Assembly: GCA_910822395.1 (NCBI GenBank)
Contig: OU365335.1
Span: forward strand, 2,046,001 to 2,110,000
Direction of reading: 5' to 3'
DNA: 64,000 bases
Source of the DNA: Pseudoclavibacter triregionum
GTDB lineage: Bacteria; Actinomycetota; Actinomycetes; Actinomycetales; Microbacteriaceae
The notes under the pieces are model-generated. The model was not told the origin of the DNA. It searched no databases and saw only the letters and a program-made list of their open reading frames with translations. The translations under genes were made by a program, and so were the position numbers. Of this stretch, positions 32,466 to 42,264 are shown one piece after another (the stretch's first letter is position 1; each line of letters starts with the position of its first letter).

Positions 32466-34304
32466 TCAGTCCTCGAGCGCGTCCTCCCAGGCGCGGAGGC
32501 GGCGCAGGAGCGAGCGCTTCTTCTCGACGTGGCCGCCCATGCGGGCGAGGATCGAGTCGAGCGCCGCGATCGCGTCGACGATGTAGGGACCCTTGTTGAG
32601 CATGACGCACTCGGCCCGGCGCCCCATCGCGGCGTCGGTCACCTCCGAGCGCGAGGGCGCGCCCGTGCGCGCGAGCGTGTCGAGCACCTGCGTCGCCCAG
32701 ACGACGGGCGCGTGCGCGGCCTCGCAGAGCCAGAGGATCTCCTCCTGCACCTCCGCGAGCCGCTCGAAGCCGACCTCCACGGCGAGGTCGCCGCGGGCGA
32801 TCATGACGCCGACGGGCCCGAAGCGCATCGCCTCGAGGAGCATCGCCGGCAGCGACTCGAAGCCCGAGTTCGTCTCGATCTTGAGGACGATCCCGAGCTC
32901 GCGCGCCTCGAGCCGCTCGAGCTCCTCGATGAGGTCGCGCACGTCCTGCGGGCTGCGCGCGAAGGAGAGGCTCACGACGTCGGCGTGCTCGGCGACGAAG
33001 GGCAGGTGCTCGCGGTCGGCCGCGGTGAGCGCCGGCACGCGGATCGTCGTGTCGGGCAGATTGATGCCCTTCTCCGCCTTGAGCTTCGCGCCCTCGAGCC
33101 CCGCCCGGGTGACTTTCACGGAGAGCTCGCGCGCCTCGCCCCCGCCCTGCACGGCCTCGATGACGCCCTCGATCTTGCCGTCGTCGAAGAGGATGCGGTG
33201 CCCCGGCTCCGCGTCGCGGAGCGCCTCGGGGAGCGTGCAGCCGATGCGGTGGCGGCCGTGGTCGGTGGCCTGCGCGGGGGAGAGGTCCGCCGTGAGCACG
33301 AGCTCGTCGCCCTCGCGCACGCGGAGGGCGCCCGCGACCGGGGGCAGCTCGCCGACGACGATCCGGCCCGCGGCGACCGGCAGCTCGAGGCCCGTCTCCC
33401 AGTAGACGGTCTTGCGGCACGAGACGAGCAGCGCGCCGTCGTCGTCGATGCGGACGATCTTGAGCTTGCGCTTCGAGTCGCGCGCGTCGCGGAGCACGAG
33501 GACGTCGCCGACGCGCGGCTCGACCTCGTCGAGGCCGAGCACCGGGATGACCGCCGTGTCGGCGGGAGTCGTCGGGAGGACGCGGTCCTCGACGCGAGCG
33601 GGGTCGGCGAGGAGCGCCATCGAGCGGGCGAGGACGCGGCCCTCGGGGTCGCGGGCGGGGCGGAGCTTCACGACCTTCGGGCCGGGCTCGATGGGGCCGG
33701 TGCGCAGCTTCGGGCCGCCGAGGTCCATGGCGATCCGGCCGGGGCGCTGGCGGCGCGCGGCGGCATCGCGGACGAAGCCGATCATCGAGCGCCAGGCCTC
33801 GGCGCCGTCGTGGGCGCAGTTCACGCGGGCGAGGTCCATGCCGGCCTCGGTCATGCGATCCACGAGGACGGAGTCGTGCGCCGCCTCGGGCGGCATCGTC
33901 ACCATGATGCGCGTGTCGCGTCCGGGGGCGGCCGGGCCGAGCAGCTCGTCGGCGTGCGCCGCGAGCGTCGCGTCGGCGGCGTCGATCGAGCGGGCCTCGT
34001 CGACGGGGCGCCGCTCGGATCGCTCGACGAGCGCGTCGACCGTCGCGAGGAGCTCCTCGACGGAGGCGAGGACCCGGCCCTCGAGCCGTCCGAGCGAGGA
34101 GAGCCCGTAGGCGGCGAGGTCGCGCTGGAGCTCGCGGTGGTCGTGCTCGCGGAGCGCGAGGTAGTGCACGAGGTTGCGCGCGCTCTCGCGGCGCGCCTCG
34201 GGGATGCGCCCGAGCACCTCGCGGGCGTCCTCCTCGCCGTGCACGAGGTCGCTGCGGAGCTCGTGGAGGGCGGCGGACAGGTCGCGGAGGCTGCGGGCGG
34301 TCAT
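32466..34304 (-). CDS. Pyruvate-kinase-like protein with N-terminal extension and no C-terminal regulatory domain
   Basis: 612 residues. Residues 1 to about 130 are a helical, charged extension (LHELRSDLVHGEEDAREVLGRI and onward). Then comes a pyruvate kinase barrel: RIMVTMPPEA, ARVNCAHDGAEAW in place of the usual RLNFSHG, MDLGGPKLRTG in place of DTKGPEIRTG, a long B-domain-like insert, VSLSFARSPQDV, LKIETNSGFESLP, GVMIARGDLAVEVGFERLAEVQEEI, and PVVWATQVLDTLARTGAPSRSEVTDAAMG. The protein ends about 50 residues later, so the allosteric C-domain of ordinary pyruvate kinase is missing. K and metal-binding Glu/Asp seem retained, so PEP-dependent phosphotransfer is plausible, but substrate and role are unknown. 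The start is the ATG at 34304 with GGAG before it. Confidence 0.85.
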   Translation of the reverse strand: MTARSLRDLSAALHELRSDLVHGEEDAREVLGRIPEARRESARNLVHYLALREHDHRELQRDLAAYGLSSLGRLEGRVLASVEELLATVDALVERSERRPVDEARSIDAADATLAAHADELLGPAAPGRDTRIMVTMPPEAAHDSVLVDRMTEAGMDLARVNCAHDGAEAWRSMIGFVRDAAARRQRPGRIAMDLGGPKLRTGPIEPGPKVVKLRPARDPEGRVLARSMALLADPARVEDRVLPTTPADTAVIPVLGLDEVEPRVGDVLVLRDARDSKRKLKIVRIDDDGALLVSCRKTVYWETGLELPVAAGRIVVGELPPVAGALRVREGDELVLTADLSPAQATDHGRHRIGCTLPEALRDAEPGHRILFDDGKIEGVIEAVQGGGEARELSVKVTRAGLEGAKLKAEKGINLPDTTIRVPALTAADREHLPFVAEHADVVSLSFARSPQDVRDLIEELERLEARELGIVLKIETNSGFESLPAMLLEAMRFGPVGVMIARGDLAVEVGFERLAEVQEEILWLCEAAHAPVVWATQVLDTLARTGAPSRSEVTDAAMGRRAECVMLNKGPYIVDAIAALDSILARMGGHVEKKRSLLRRLRAWEDALED

Positions 34305-34371
34305 GCGCTCCACCGTGCCAGGCCGAGTTGAACGTCCGGCGACGGGCCGCGGGAGCGCCCTTGAGCGGCCG

Positions 34372-34827
34372 CTACCGAGCGGCGAGGCCCGCCGCGAGCG
34401 CGACGACGGCGAGCGCGAGCACCGCGACGCGGACGGCGTGAAGGCGATCCCACTCGCGGACGTCCCGCGCCCACGCTGCGACCTCAGCGTCACTCGCGGG
34501 AACCCGTCCGATGCGCGCGTTCCGCGGGACGAGCAGCGCGAGCGTGGCCACGATCGCGAGCGCGAGCAGCCCCGCCGCCGTCCATCCCGGCAGCGCGGGG
34601 ACGGCGCCGAGGAGGGCGGCCGCGGCGATCGCGGCGAGGGCGTACCAGGCCGGCATCCCGGCCCCGAGACGGCGCGCGAGGGCGGCGCGAGCCGGCCGCC
34701 CCGCGTCGCCGAGCGAGGCGACGGCGGGGTGCACGAGCGCCGCGACAGCGAGCTCGGCGCCTGCAAGCGAGGCGGCCAGGGCGAGGGCGACGAGGCCGAG
34801 GGCGGTGCCCGGGAGGATGGCGTCCAT
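34372..34827 (-). CDS. DUF1772-family membrane protein
   Basis: 151 residues, four hydrophobic helices. The pattern of the DUF1772 (anthrone-oxygenase-like) family is visible: [16 protein letters not shown] in helix 1 with a His, a central [12 protein letters not shown] loop, and [16 protein letters not shown] (Trp-Asp-Arg-Leu-His) leading into the last helix. The biochemical function in bacteria is not established. It is about 70 bases upstream of the pyruvate-kinase-like gene on the same strand and may be co-transcribed with it; a strong terminator separates it from ctaA. Confidence 0.75.
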   Translation of the reverse strand: MDAILPGTALGLVALALAASLAGAELAVAALVHPAVASLGDAGRPARAALARRLGAGMPAWYALAAIAAAALLGAVPALPGWTAAGLLALAIVATLALLVPRNARIGRVPASDAEVAAWARDVREWDRLHAVRVAVLALAVVALAAGLAAR

Positions 34828-34851
34828 GCGGCCATCCCACCGGACGCGAGC

Positions 34852-34888
34852 GCGCGCCGGGAGGGAGATGGCCCCCCTCCCGGCGCGC
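34852..34888 (-). terminator. Terminator after ctaA, 14-bp perfect stem
   Basis: GCGCGCCGGGAGGG (34852-34865) pairs with CCCTCCCGGCGCGC (34875-34888), 9-base loop, 27 bases after the ctaA stop on the minus strand. Confidence 0.75.
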
Positions 34889-34915
34889 GGCGTGATTCGG
34901 CGCGGCCTGCGTGCC

Positions 34916-35923
34916 CTAGACGGCGACGGCCTCCGGCGCGGCGCGGTCGACGAGGTCGTCCTCGCCGCCGAGGTGGCGGCGGTCGACCGAGCGGATCGCC
35001 GCGGTCGAGAAGCAGGTGATGAGCGCGATCGCGACGCCCGCGAGGAGCATGTGGAGCACGACGAGGCCCTCCGGCAGGCCCGTGCGGGCCTGGATGATGC
35101 CGACCGCCATCTGGACGAGCAGCACGCCGAGGAAGGCGCCGATGAGCTTCGCGAGGCCGCCGAGGCCCTGGCGCACGGCGAGCCAGAGCGCGATGAGCGT
35201 CGCGGCGAGGAGGAGATAGGCCGGCCACGAGTGGACGTGGCTCATGATCTCCGTGTCGAGGCCGTTGCGGGCGGCCTCGCTGTCGCCGGCGTGCGGGCCC
35301 GCGCCGGTCGTGAGGACGCCGACGAGCACGGTGATCCAGCCGAGGACGGCCGCGACCATGGTCGCCGCGAGCACGACGCGGTTCGCGCGATGCGGCGGCA
35401 CGGGCTCGCCGCGGCGGACGCGGAGGAGGAGCACCGCCGAGATCGCGACGATGAGCGCCGAGAAGACGAAGTGGACGCCGACGATGCGGGGGTCGAGCGA
35501 GGCCCACACGCTGAGGCCGCCGATGACGGCCTGCACGATGATGAGCACGCCGATCCACACCGCCGGGGTGACCAGGCGCAGGCCCGAGCGCGCCGTCTTC
35601 AGCACCGCCAGGAAGGTGAGGAGCGCGACGACGCAGAGCACGCCCGTGAGCGTGCGGTTGCCGAACTCGATGAGGCCGTGGACGCCCATCTCCGGGGTCG
35701 GCACGAGCGACTCGCTCGTGCACTTCGGCCACGTCGGGCAGCCGAGTCCGGAGCCCGTCACGCGGACGAGGCCGCCGGTGGCGATGATCCCGATCTGGAC
35801 GACGAGGGTGGCCCAGGCGCACAGGCGGGTCCAGCCAGTGATCGTCGCGGGCATGAGCCGCTCCTTGAGGGTCGGGCGCTCGCCCGAGCCCGGGATGTCG
35901 GTGGTGGGGGATGTAGTGGGCAC
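34916..35923 (-). CDS. ctaA: Heme A synthase (COX15/CtaA family)
   Basis: 335 residues, about eight membrane helices in two bundles. Oxidises heme O to heme [21 protein letters not shown] near 48-67, [15 protein letters not shown] near 80-95, and His-containing helices ([33 protein letters not shown]) supply heme ligands. CPTWPKC gives the cysteine pair (C-x5-C) expected of CtaA. Start codon GTG at 35923. With ctaB and SURF1 it serves cytochrome aa3 oxidase assembly. A -10 box on the minus strand at 36053-36048 would give a leader of about 118 bases. Confidence 0.96.
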   Translation of the reverse strand: MPTTSPTTDIPGSGERPTLKERLMPATITGWTRLCAWATLVVQIGIIATGGLVRVTGSGLGCPTWPKCTSESLVPTPEMGVHGLIEFGNRTLTGVLCVVALLTFLAVLKTARSGLRLVTPAVWIGVLIIVQAVIGGLSVWASLDPRIVGVHFVFSALIVAISAVLLLRVRRGEPVPPHRANRVVLAATMVAAVLGWITVLVGVLTTGAGPHAGDSEAARNGLDTEIMSHVHSWPAYLLLAATLIALWLAVRQGLGGLAKLIGAFLGVLLVQMAVGIIQARTGLPEGLVVLHMLLAGVAIALITCFSTAAIRSVDRRHLGGEDDLVDRAAPEAVAV

Positions 35924-35964
35924 GATGCTTTCCGAGGCGTGGGGATGCGGGCGGCCGGTCTGGC

Positions 35965-35970
35965 TAGACT
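35965..35970 (+). promoter_or_regulatory. Candidate -10 element of the suf operon
   Basis: TAGACT on the plus strand; transcription from about 35977 would give a 178-base leader for sufB. It lies inside the would-be leader of ctaA. Confidence 0.4.
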
Positions 35971-36047
35971 TGGCCGCGCTGTCCGCCGCGCGCGGATGCC
36001 ATCGCGTCGAGCGGCGGCCGGGAACAGAAGCGAACCGGCTGGCGTTG

Positions 36048-36053
36048 AGTCTA
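36048..36053 (-). promoter_or_regulatory. Candidate -10 element of ctaA
   Basis: TAGACT on the minus strand, the same hexamer as the facing suf box. Starts near 36041. The two promoters point toward each other's leaders, so their 5' ends would be complementary over about 65 bases. Confidence 0.4.
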
Positions 36054-36154
36054 CCGAGCCGTGCTCCCGGCGGCCCCCGCGCCGCGGGGTGGACGCCCCG
36101 GATCGAGGTGGCGGGCCCGGATGCGGCCCCGCGCGCAGAACGAAAGAGGTTGCG

Positions 36155-37573
36155 ATGTCAGATGTCCTGATCGACCGCCCCGAGCTCGAGGGGCTCGGAC
36201 GATACGAATTCGGCTGGCACGATGCCGACGTCGCCGGCGCGTCCGCCAAGCGCGGCATCGACGAGAAGGTCGTAGCGGACATCTCCGGCATCAAGGGCGA
36301 GCCCCAGTGGATGCTCGAGCGCCGCCTCAAGGCGTACCAGCTCTTCGAGAAGAAGCCCATGCCCTCGTGGGGCGCCGACCTCTCCGAGATCGACTTCGAC
36401 AACATCAAGTACTACGTGCGCTCCACCGAGCAGCAGGCCCAGACCTGGGACGACCTGCCCGCCGAGATCAAGGAGACGTACGAGAAGCTCGGCATCCCCG
36501 AGGCCGAGCGCCAGCGCCTCGTCGCCGGCGTCGCCGCGCAGTACGAGTCCGAGGTCGTCTACCACCAGATCAACGAGGAGCTCGAGCGCCAGGGCGTCAT
36601 CTTCATGGACACCGACACGGCGCTCCGCGAGCACCCGGAGTTCTTCGAGGAGTACTTCGGCTCGGTCATCCCCGCCGGCGACAACAAGTTCGCGGCCCTC
36701 AACACGGCCGTGTGGTCGGGCGGCTCCTTCGTCTACGTGCCGAAGGGCGTCCACGTCGAGATCCCGCTCCAGGCCTACTTCCGCATCAACACGGAGAACA
36801 TGGGCCAGTTCGAGCGCACGCTCATCATCGCCGACGAGGGCTCGTACGTGCACTACATCGAGGGCTGCACGGCCCCGATCTACAAGTCCGACTCGCTCCA
36901 CTCGGCCGTCGTCGAGATCATCGTGAAGAAGAACGCCCGCGTGCGCTACACGACGATCCAGAACTGGTCGAACAACGTCTACAACCTCGTCACGAAGCGC
37001 GCCATCGCCGAGGAGGGCGCGACGATGGAGTGGGTCGACGGCAACATCGGCTCCAAGGTGACGATGAAGTACCCGTCGATCTACCTCGCCGGCCCGCACG
37101 CCAAGGGCGAGACGATGTCCGTCGCCTTCGCCGGCCCCGGCCAGCACCAGGACGCCGGCGCGAAGATGATCCACATGGCGCCGCACACCCAGTCGGCGAT
37201 CACCTCGAAGTCGATCGCCCGCGGCGGCGGCCGCGCCGGCTACCGCGGCGAGGTCCGCGTCGACGCGAACGCGCACTCGTCCTCGAACTCGGTCGTCTGC
37301 GACGCCCTCCTCGTCGACACGATCTCGCGCTCGGACACCTACCCGGCGATCGACATCCGCGTCGACGACGTGCAGCTCGGCCACGAGGCCACCGTCACGC
37401 GCGTCTCCGAGGAGCAGCTCTTCTACCTCATGAGCCGCGGCCTCCCCGAGACCGAGGCGATGGCGATGATCGTGCGCGGCTTCATCGAGCCGATCGCGCG
37501 CGAGCTGCCCATGGAGTACGCCCTTGAGCTCAACAAGCTCATCGAGATGAGCATGGAAGGATCGGTCGGCTAG
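36155..37573 (+). CDS. sufB: Fe-S cluster assembly protein SufB
   Basis: 472 residues. Core scaffold subunit of the SufBCD complex. N-terminal [27 protein letters not shown] near 45-71 and [18 protein letters not shown] are the SufB signature; [18 protein letters not shown] near 197-214, [11 protein letters not shown] near 232, [14 protein letters not shown] with the conserved Cys near 380, and [28 protein letters not shown] at the C-terminus. GAGG precedes the ATG. First gene of the operon; the SufR repressor gene that often precedes sufB in actinobacteria is not present. Confidence 0.97.
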   Translation: MSDVLIDRPELEGLGRYEFGWHDADVAGASAKRGIDEKVVADISGIKGEPQWMLERRLKAYQLFEKKPMPSWGADLSEIDFDNIKYYVRSTEQQAQTWDDLPAEIKETYEKLGIPEAERQRLVAGVAAQYESEVVYHQINEELERQGVIFMDTDTALREHPEFFEEYFGSVIPAGDNKFAALNTAVWSGGSFVYVPKGVHVEIPLQAYFRINTENMGQFERTLIIADEGSYVHYIEGCTAPIYKSDSLHSAVVEIIVKKNARVRYTTIQNWSNNVYNLVTKRAIAEEGATMEWVDGNIGSKVTMKYPSIYLAGPHAKGETMSVAFAGPGQHQDAGAKMIHMAPHTQSAITSKSIARGGGRAGYRGEVRVDANAHSSSNSVVCDALLVDTISRSDTYPAIDIRVDDVQLGHEATVTRVSEEQLFYLMSRGLPETEAMAMIVRGFIEPIARELPMEYALELNKLIEMSMEGSVG

Positions 37574-37576
37574 CAC

Positions 37577-38764
37577 ATGTCGGTCATCACGAACCCCCTC
37601 AGCGTCCGCGAGCACAGCCACGGCGGGCCCCTCGTCCCCGTGCAGACGCGCTCGGAGCGCCCGGCCTCGACGAACCCGGCCGACTTCCCGAAGGTCACCG
37701 GCCGCGAGGTCGAGTGGCGCTACACGCCCGTCCGCGAGCTCGCGGACCTCATCGACGGCGAGCTCGACGGCTCGCGCGGCGAGGTCGCCGACCCGGGCGT
37801 CGACGGCGTCTCGATCTCGTGGATCGGCCGCGACGACGCTCGCATCGGGTGCGCCGGCACGCCCGAGGACAAGGCCTCCGCGAACGCCTTCGCGAGCTTC
37901 GGCGAGGCCCTCCTCGTCGAGGTGTCCGGCGAGGAGCAGAAGACGGCCGTCATCGACCGCTCGGGCCTCGGCTCGGCGGCCCGCGCCGGCCACGTCGTCG
38001 TCGACATCAAGCCGCACGCCCGCGGCCTCGTCATCCTCCGTCACCGCGGCGAGGCGAGCCTCGTCGAGAACGTCGAGATCCTCGCGGGCGACGGCTCGAA
38101 CGTCACCGTCGTCTCGATCCAGGAGTGGGAGGACGGCGCCCGCCACCTCTCGAGCCACTTCGCGACGGTCGGCCGCGACGCCTTCCTCAAGCACATCGTC
38201 GTCTCGCTCGGCGGGAAGATCGTGCGCCTCAACCCCTCCGTGCACCTCGACGCCCCTGGCGCCGACTCGGAGCTCTACGGCCTCTACTTCTCCGACGCCG
38301 GCCAGCATCTCGAGCAGCAGGTCTACGTCGACCACAACGCCCCGCAGACCCGCTCGCGCGTGAACTACAAGGGCGCGCTCCAGGGCGAGGGCGCGCGCTC
38401 GGTGTGGATCGGCGACGTGCTCATCCGTCAGGTCGCCGAGGGCACCGACTCCTACGAGGAGAACCGCAACCTCGTCCTCTCGGACGGCACGCGCGCCGAC
38501 TCGGTCCCGAACCTCGAGATCGAGACCGGCGACATCGAGGGCGCCGGCCACGCCTCGGCGACCGGCCGCTTCGACGACGAGCAGCTCTTCTACCTCATGG
38601 CTCGCGGCATCTCGGAGCCGGTGGCCCGCCGCCTCGTCGTGCACGGCTTCCTCAACGAGATCCTCCAGCAGATCGACGACGAGTCGGTCCGCGAGGAGCT
38701 CGAGGGCCGAGTCGAGGAGGAGCTCCACCGCTCGACGAGCGCCCTGCTCGGAGCGAGCCGATGA
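37577..38764 (+). CDS. sufD: Fe-S cluster assembly protein SufD
   Basis: 395 residues. Partner of SufB in the scaffold complex. DFPKVTGREVEWRYTPVREL near 35-54, a central beta-helix, SELYGLYFSDAGQHLEQQVYVDHNAPQTRS near 233-262 with the conserved His, and DDEQLFYLMARGISEPVARRLVVHGFLNEI at the C-terminus. ATG 3 bases after the sufB stop. The stop overlaps the next start (ATGA). Confidence 0.95.
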   Translation: MSVITNPLSVREHSHGGPLVPVQTRSERPASTNPADFPKVTGREVEWRYTPVRELADLIDGELDGSRGEVADPGVDGVSISWIGRDDARIGCAGTPEDKASANAFASFGEALLVEVSGEEQKTAVIDRSGLGSAARAGHVVVDIKPHARGLVILRHRGEASLVENVEILAGDGSNVTVVSIQEWEDGARHLSSHFATVGRDAFLKHIVVSLGGKIVRLNPSVHLDAPGADSELYGLYFSDAGQHLEQQVYVDHNAPQTRSRVNYKGALQGEGARSVWIGDVLIRQVAEGTDSYEENRNLVLSDGTRADSVPNLEIETGDIEGAGHASATGRFDDEQLFYLMARGISEPVARRLVVHGFLNEILQQIDDESVREELEGRVEEELHRSTSALLGASR

Positions 38765-39095
38765 GCTTCGTCCGCGTCTGCCCGCTCGAGGACGTCCAGA
38801 TCGACACGCCCCAGCGCGTGGAGATCGAGGGCGAGGCGATCTCGCTCGTCCGCGCCTCCTCCGGCGAGGTGTTCGCGATCGGCGACCGCTGCTCGCACGG
38901 GGAGATCTCCCTCGCCGAGGGCTTCGTCGAGGGCGACACCCTCGAGTGCTGGGCCCACGGCTCGCGGTTCTGCCTCCGCGACGGCTGGCCGCAGAACCTC
39001 CCCGCCTACGAACCCGTGCCCGTCTACGAGGTGAAGCTCGAGGACGGCGACATCTACATCGACCCCACCCCGAAGATCGAGGACAAGAACCAGTC

Positions 39096-39099
<4 letters not shown>
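38761..39099 (+). CDS. Rieske-type [2Fe-2S] ferredoxin of the suf operon
   Basis: 112 residues. A small Rieske protein: CSHGEISLAEG (Cys-x-His) near 44-54 and CWAHGSRFCL (Cys-x2-His) near 63-72 give the 2Cys-2His ligands; RDGWPQNLPAYEPVPVYEVKLEDGDIYI is the usual C-terminal strand of NirD/BphF-like ferredoxins. Overlaps sufD (ATGA) and sufC (ATGA), so it is a built-in member of the operon. It may supply electrons for cluster assembly or repair; that is inference from context. Confidence 0.93.
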
Positions 39100-39860
<761 letters not shown>

Positions 39861-39862
39861 CC

Positions 39863-40195
39863 ATGGCGCTCATCGAGCTGGACCCGAAGCGCTACGACGA
39901 GATCGAGGAGGCGCTGAAGAACGTCGTCGACCCCGAGCTCGACGTGAACATCGTCGACCTCGGCCTCGTCTACGACCTCAACTGGGAGGACGAGCTCGAC
40001 GCGCTCGTCATCTCGATGACGCTCACCTCGGCGGGCTGCCCGCTCACCGACGTCATCGAGGCCGACACGGCCCAGGCCCTCGACGGGGTCGTGGAGCGCT
40101 TCAAGATCAACTGGGTCTGGATGCCGCCGTGGGGCCCCGAGCGCATCACCGACGACGGCCGCGAGATGATGCGGGCCCTCGGCTTCAACATGTAG
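39863..40195 (+). CDS. sufT: Metal-sulfur cluster biosynthetic factor (DUF59/SufT-like)
   Basis: 110 residues, MIP18/DUF59 family. EEALKNVVDPELDVNIVDLGLVYDL near 16-40 is the family signature, TLTSAGCPLTDVIEADT with the conserved Cys near 60-70, and WMPPWGPERITDDGREMMRALGF at the C-terminus. SufT maturates Fe-S proteins. In mycobacteria the order is sufB-D-C-S-U-T; here sufT directly follows sufC and sufS/sufU are missing from the operon. Confidence 0.92.
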   Translation: MALIELDPKRYDEIEEALKNVVDPELDVNIVDLGLVYDLNWEDELDALVISMTLTSAGCPLTDVIEADTAQALDGVVERFKINWVWMPPWGPERITDDGREMMRALGFNM

Positions 40196-40220
40196 CCGAG
40201 GCCGCGCGTCCGCGCCGCCC

Positions 40221-40254
40221 GACGGCCCCGTCCTCCCCGGAGGGCGGGGCCGTC
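40221..40254 (+). terminator. Terminator of the suf operon
   Basis: GACGGCCCCG (40221-40230) pairs with CGGGGCCGTC (40245-40254); the loop TCCTCCCCGGAGGG can pair internally. It lies 26 bases after the last suf gene. Confidence 0.75.
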
Positions 40255-40285
40255 GCCGTGCGCGGGCGGGGCCGTCGCCGTGCGC
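40242..40285 (+). repeat. 22-bp perfect tandem duplication overlapping the suf terminator
   Basis: The 22 bases at 40242-40263 are repeated exactly at 40264-40285. The unit includes the right arm of the terminator, so the left arm has two possible partners (40245-40254 and 40267-40276). Confidence 0.95.
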
Positions 40286-40308
40286 GGTCGGCCCTGCTGT
40301 CGCCGCAA

Positions 40309-40314
40309 TAGGCT
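40309..40314 (+). promoter_or_regulatory. -10 element of the old yellow enzyme gene
   Basis: TAGGCT, start near 40321, leader about 48 bases with TAGGAG in front of the ATG. Confidence 0.5.
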
Positions 40315-40368
40315 GGAGTTCCGCCGCCGAGCGTCCCGCGCGCCGCGGCGCCAGCACCTAGGAGCACG

Positions 40369-41442
40369 ATGACCGCCCTCGCCGCCCAGCCCATCCGCCT
40401 CCGCGAGCTCGAGCTCGCGAACCGCATCTGGATCTCGCCGATGTGCCAGTACTCGGCCGTCGACGGCGTCGTGCAGGACTGGCACCTCGCGCACTACGGC
40501 GCGCTCGCGACCGGCGGCGCCGGCCTCGTCATCGCCGAGGCGACGGCCGTCTCGCCCGAGGGCCGCATCTCGCCGCTCGACGCGGGCCTCTGGAACGACG
40601 AGCAGGTCGAGGCCTGGCGCCGCATCACCCGCTTCGCGCGCGAGCAGGGCACCCCCATGGGCGTCCAGCTCGGGCACGCGGGCCGCAAGGCCTCGACGCG
40701 CGCGCCCTGGGAGGGCCGCGGCAGCATCCCGCGCGAGGAGGGCGGCTGGGAGACGATCTCCGCCTCGCCCTCCGCCTACGACGACTGGGACGCCCCGCGC
40801 GAGGCGAGCGTCGAGGAGCTCGACCAGCTCGTCCGCGACTTCGGCCACGCCGCCGAGCGCGCCGTCGCGGCCGGCTTCGAGCTCGTCGAGATCCACGCCG
40901 CCCACGGCTACCTCCTCCACCAGTTCCTCTCGCCGCTCACGAACGAGCGAGAGGACATGTACTCCGGATCCCTCGGCAACCGCATGCACCTGCTCGACCG
41001 CATCGTCGGCTCCGTGCGCCGCTCCGTGCCCGCCTCGATGCCCGTCCTCGTGCGCATCTCGGCCGTCGACTGGGCCGAGGGCGGCCTCGAGGAGCAGGAC
41101 GCCGTCGAGATCGGCTGGCGCATGAAGTCGCTCGGCGTCGACCTCGTCGACGTCTCCACGGGCGGGCTCGTGCCGCAGCAGCGGATCCCCGTCGGCCCGA
41201 TGTACCAGGCGTCCTTCGCGCGCGCCGTGCGCAAGGGCGCGGGCATCCCGACCTCGGCCGTCGGTCTGATCGAGACCGGCGAGCAGATCGAGCAGCTCCT
41301 CGAGACCGGCTCCTGCGACGCCGTCATGATCGGCCGGGCGGCGCTGCGGAACCCGCGCTTCCCGCTCGCGGCGCTCATGGAGCTGGGGGAGTCGCCCGAG
41401 TGGCGCCCGCAGCTCTCGCGTGCCGTGCCCCGCCGCCGCTAG
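40369..41442 (+). CDS. NADH:flavin oxidoreductase, old yellow enzyme family (YqjM-like)
   Basis: 357 residues. FMN-dependent TIM-barrel ene-reductase that reduces activated double bonds with NAD(P)H. SPMCQYSAVDG near 24-34 contains the Cys that marks YqjM-type (class III) enzymes; GVQLGHAGRKAS near 101-112, IHAAHGYLLHQFLSPLTNEREDMYSGS near 174-200 with His-Xaa-Xaa-His substrate ligands, and the phosphate-binding CDAVMIGRAALRNPRFP near 318-334. Stands alone between the suf operon and convergent bioY. Physiological substrate not predictable. Confidence 0.94.
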   Translation: MTALAAQPIRLRELELANRIWISPMCQYSAVDGVVQDWHLAHYGALATGGAGLVIAEATAVSPEGRISPLDAGLWNDEQVEAWRRITRFAREQGTPMGVQLGHAGRKASTRAPWEGRGSIPREEGGWETISASPSAYDDWDAPREASVEELDQLVRDFGHAAERAVAAGFELVEIHAAHGYLLHQFLSPLTNEREDMYSGSLGNRMHLLDRIVGSVRRSVPASMPVLVRISAVDWAEGGLEEQDAVEIGWRMKSLGVDLVDVSTGGLVPQQRIPVGPMYQASFARAVRKGAGIPTSAVGLIETGEQIEQLLETGSCDAVMIGRAALRNPRFPLAALMELGESPEWRPQLSRAVPRRR

Positions 41443-41446
41443 CCGC

Positions 41447-41542
41447 CGCGTCGCCTGGCTCCCTCGCGTCGCCGACGTGCCGGTGCACGCAGAGGCACTG
41501 CCGTAGGCGACGCGGCCCTCGAACGTCGGAGCGGTCGAGGGC
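41447..41542. terminator. Compound hairpin region between convergent OYE and bioY genes
   Basis: CGCGTCGCC occurs at 41447 and again at 41465; the second copy pairs with GGCGACGCG (41506-41514), and GTGCC/GGCAC pair inside. A second hairpin GCCCTCGA (41515-41522) with TCGAGGGC (41535-41542) follows directly. Together they fill the 122-base gap and probably end transcription from both sides. Confidence 0.55.
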
Positions 41543-41564
41543 CTCGTGAGGGGTCGCGGAGGTG

Positions 41565-42182
41565 CTAGCTGCGCTCGTCGAGCGCCTTGACGGCCCTCCA
41601 CGCGAGCGGCAGCACCGCCGCGGCGATGGCCCACTTCACCAAGCCGCCGATGATGAACGGCGTGACGCCCATGTTGATCGCGCCCATGGCGTCCACCGGC
41701 TGGCCCATCGCGGCGAGCACGGCGGCCATGTAGGGCACGCCGATGAGGAACGGCACGAGCGTGGCGAGGCCGAAGACGGCGATCGAGAGGAGCGGGCGGC
41801 GGTCCCAGCGGCGCTCGGCGAGCCATCCGGCGAGGAAGGCCGCGACGATGAAGCCGATGATGTAGCCGAAGGACGGCTTGCCTAGGGTGGCGAGGCCGCC
41901 CGTGAAGCCCGCGAAGACGGGCAGGCCCGCGAGGCCGGCGACCATGTAGGTCACCATGGCGGCCGCACCGCGCCACGCGCCGAGGGCGGCGCCGGCGACC
42001 ATGACGCCGAGCGTCTGGCCGGTGATCGGGACGGGCCACATCGGGATCGAGACCTGCGCGAGGAGCGCGACGAGCGCCGCGCCCGCCAGGACGAGCATCG
42101 CGTCCTTCGCGAGGCCGCGCGAGCGCACGAAGCGATCGGCGAGGACGGTCCCGCGGCTGGCGGGAAGGGCGGTGGTCGACAT
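41565..42182 (-). CDS. bioY: Biotin transporter BioY (ECF S component)
   Basis: 205 residues, six membrane helices. BioY takes up biotin, alone or with an ECF energising module (none is present here). IPMWPVPITGQTLGVMVAGAALG near 44-66 is the BioY signature; YMVAGLAGLPVFAGFTGGLATLGKPSFGYIIGF near 80-112. ATG at 42182. Biotin uptake is relevant to the biotin carboxylase in the pxp operon, though they are 31 kb apart. A cupin gene lies 82 bases upstream on the same strand. Confidence 0.95.
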   Translation of the reverse strand: MSTTALPASRGTVLADRFVRSRGLAKDAMLVLAGAALVALLAQVSIPMWPVPITGQTLGVMVAGAALGAWRGAAAMVTYMVAGLAGLPVFAGFTGGLATLGKPSFGYIIGFIVAAFLAGWLAERRWDRRPLLSIAVFGLATLVPFLIGVPYMAAVLAAMGQPVDAMGAINMGVTPFIIGGLVKWAIAAAVLPLAWRAVKALDERS

Positions 42183-42264
42183 GGTGCTCCTCGTCGTGGT
42201 CGGTGCCGGCGGGCGGCGGATGTGCTGGTTGGTTGAGAGTCGGCGGGTCGTCGCGGCGGGCCGC

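Noticed and set aside
42183-42264. BirA-type operator upstream of bioY.
   Set aside because: The expected TTGTAAC / GTTACAA-like dyad is not there; only the non-symmetric GGTTGGTTGAG is seen.
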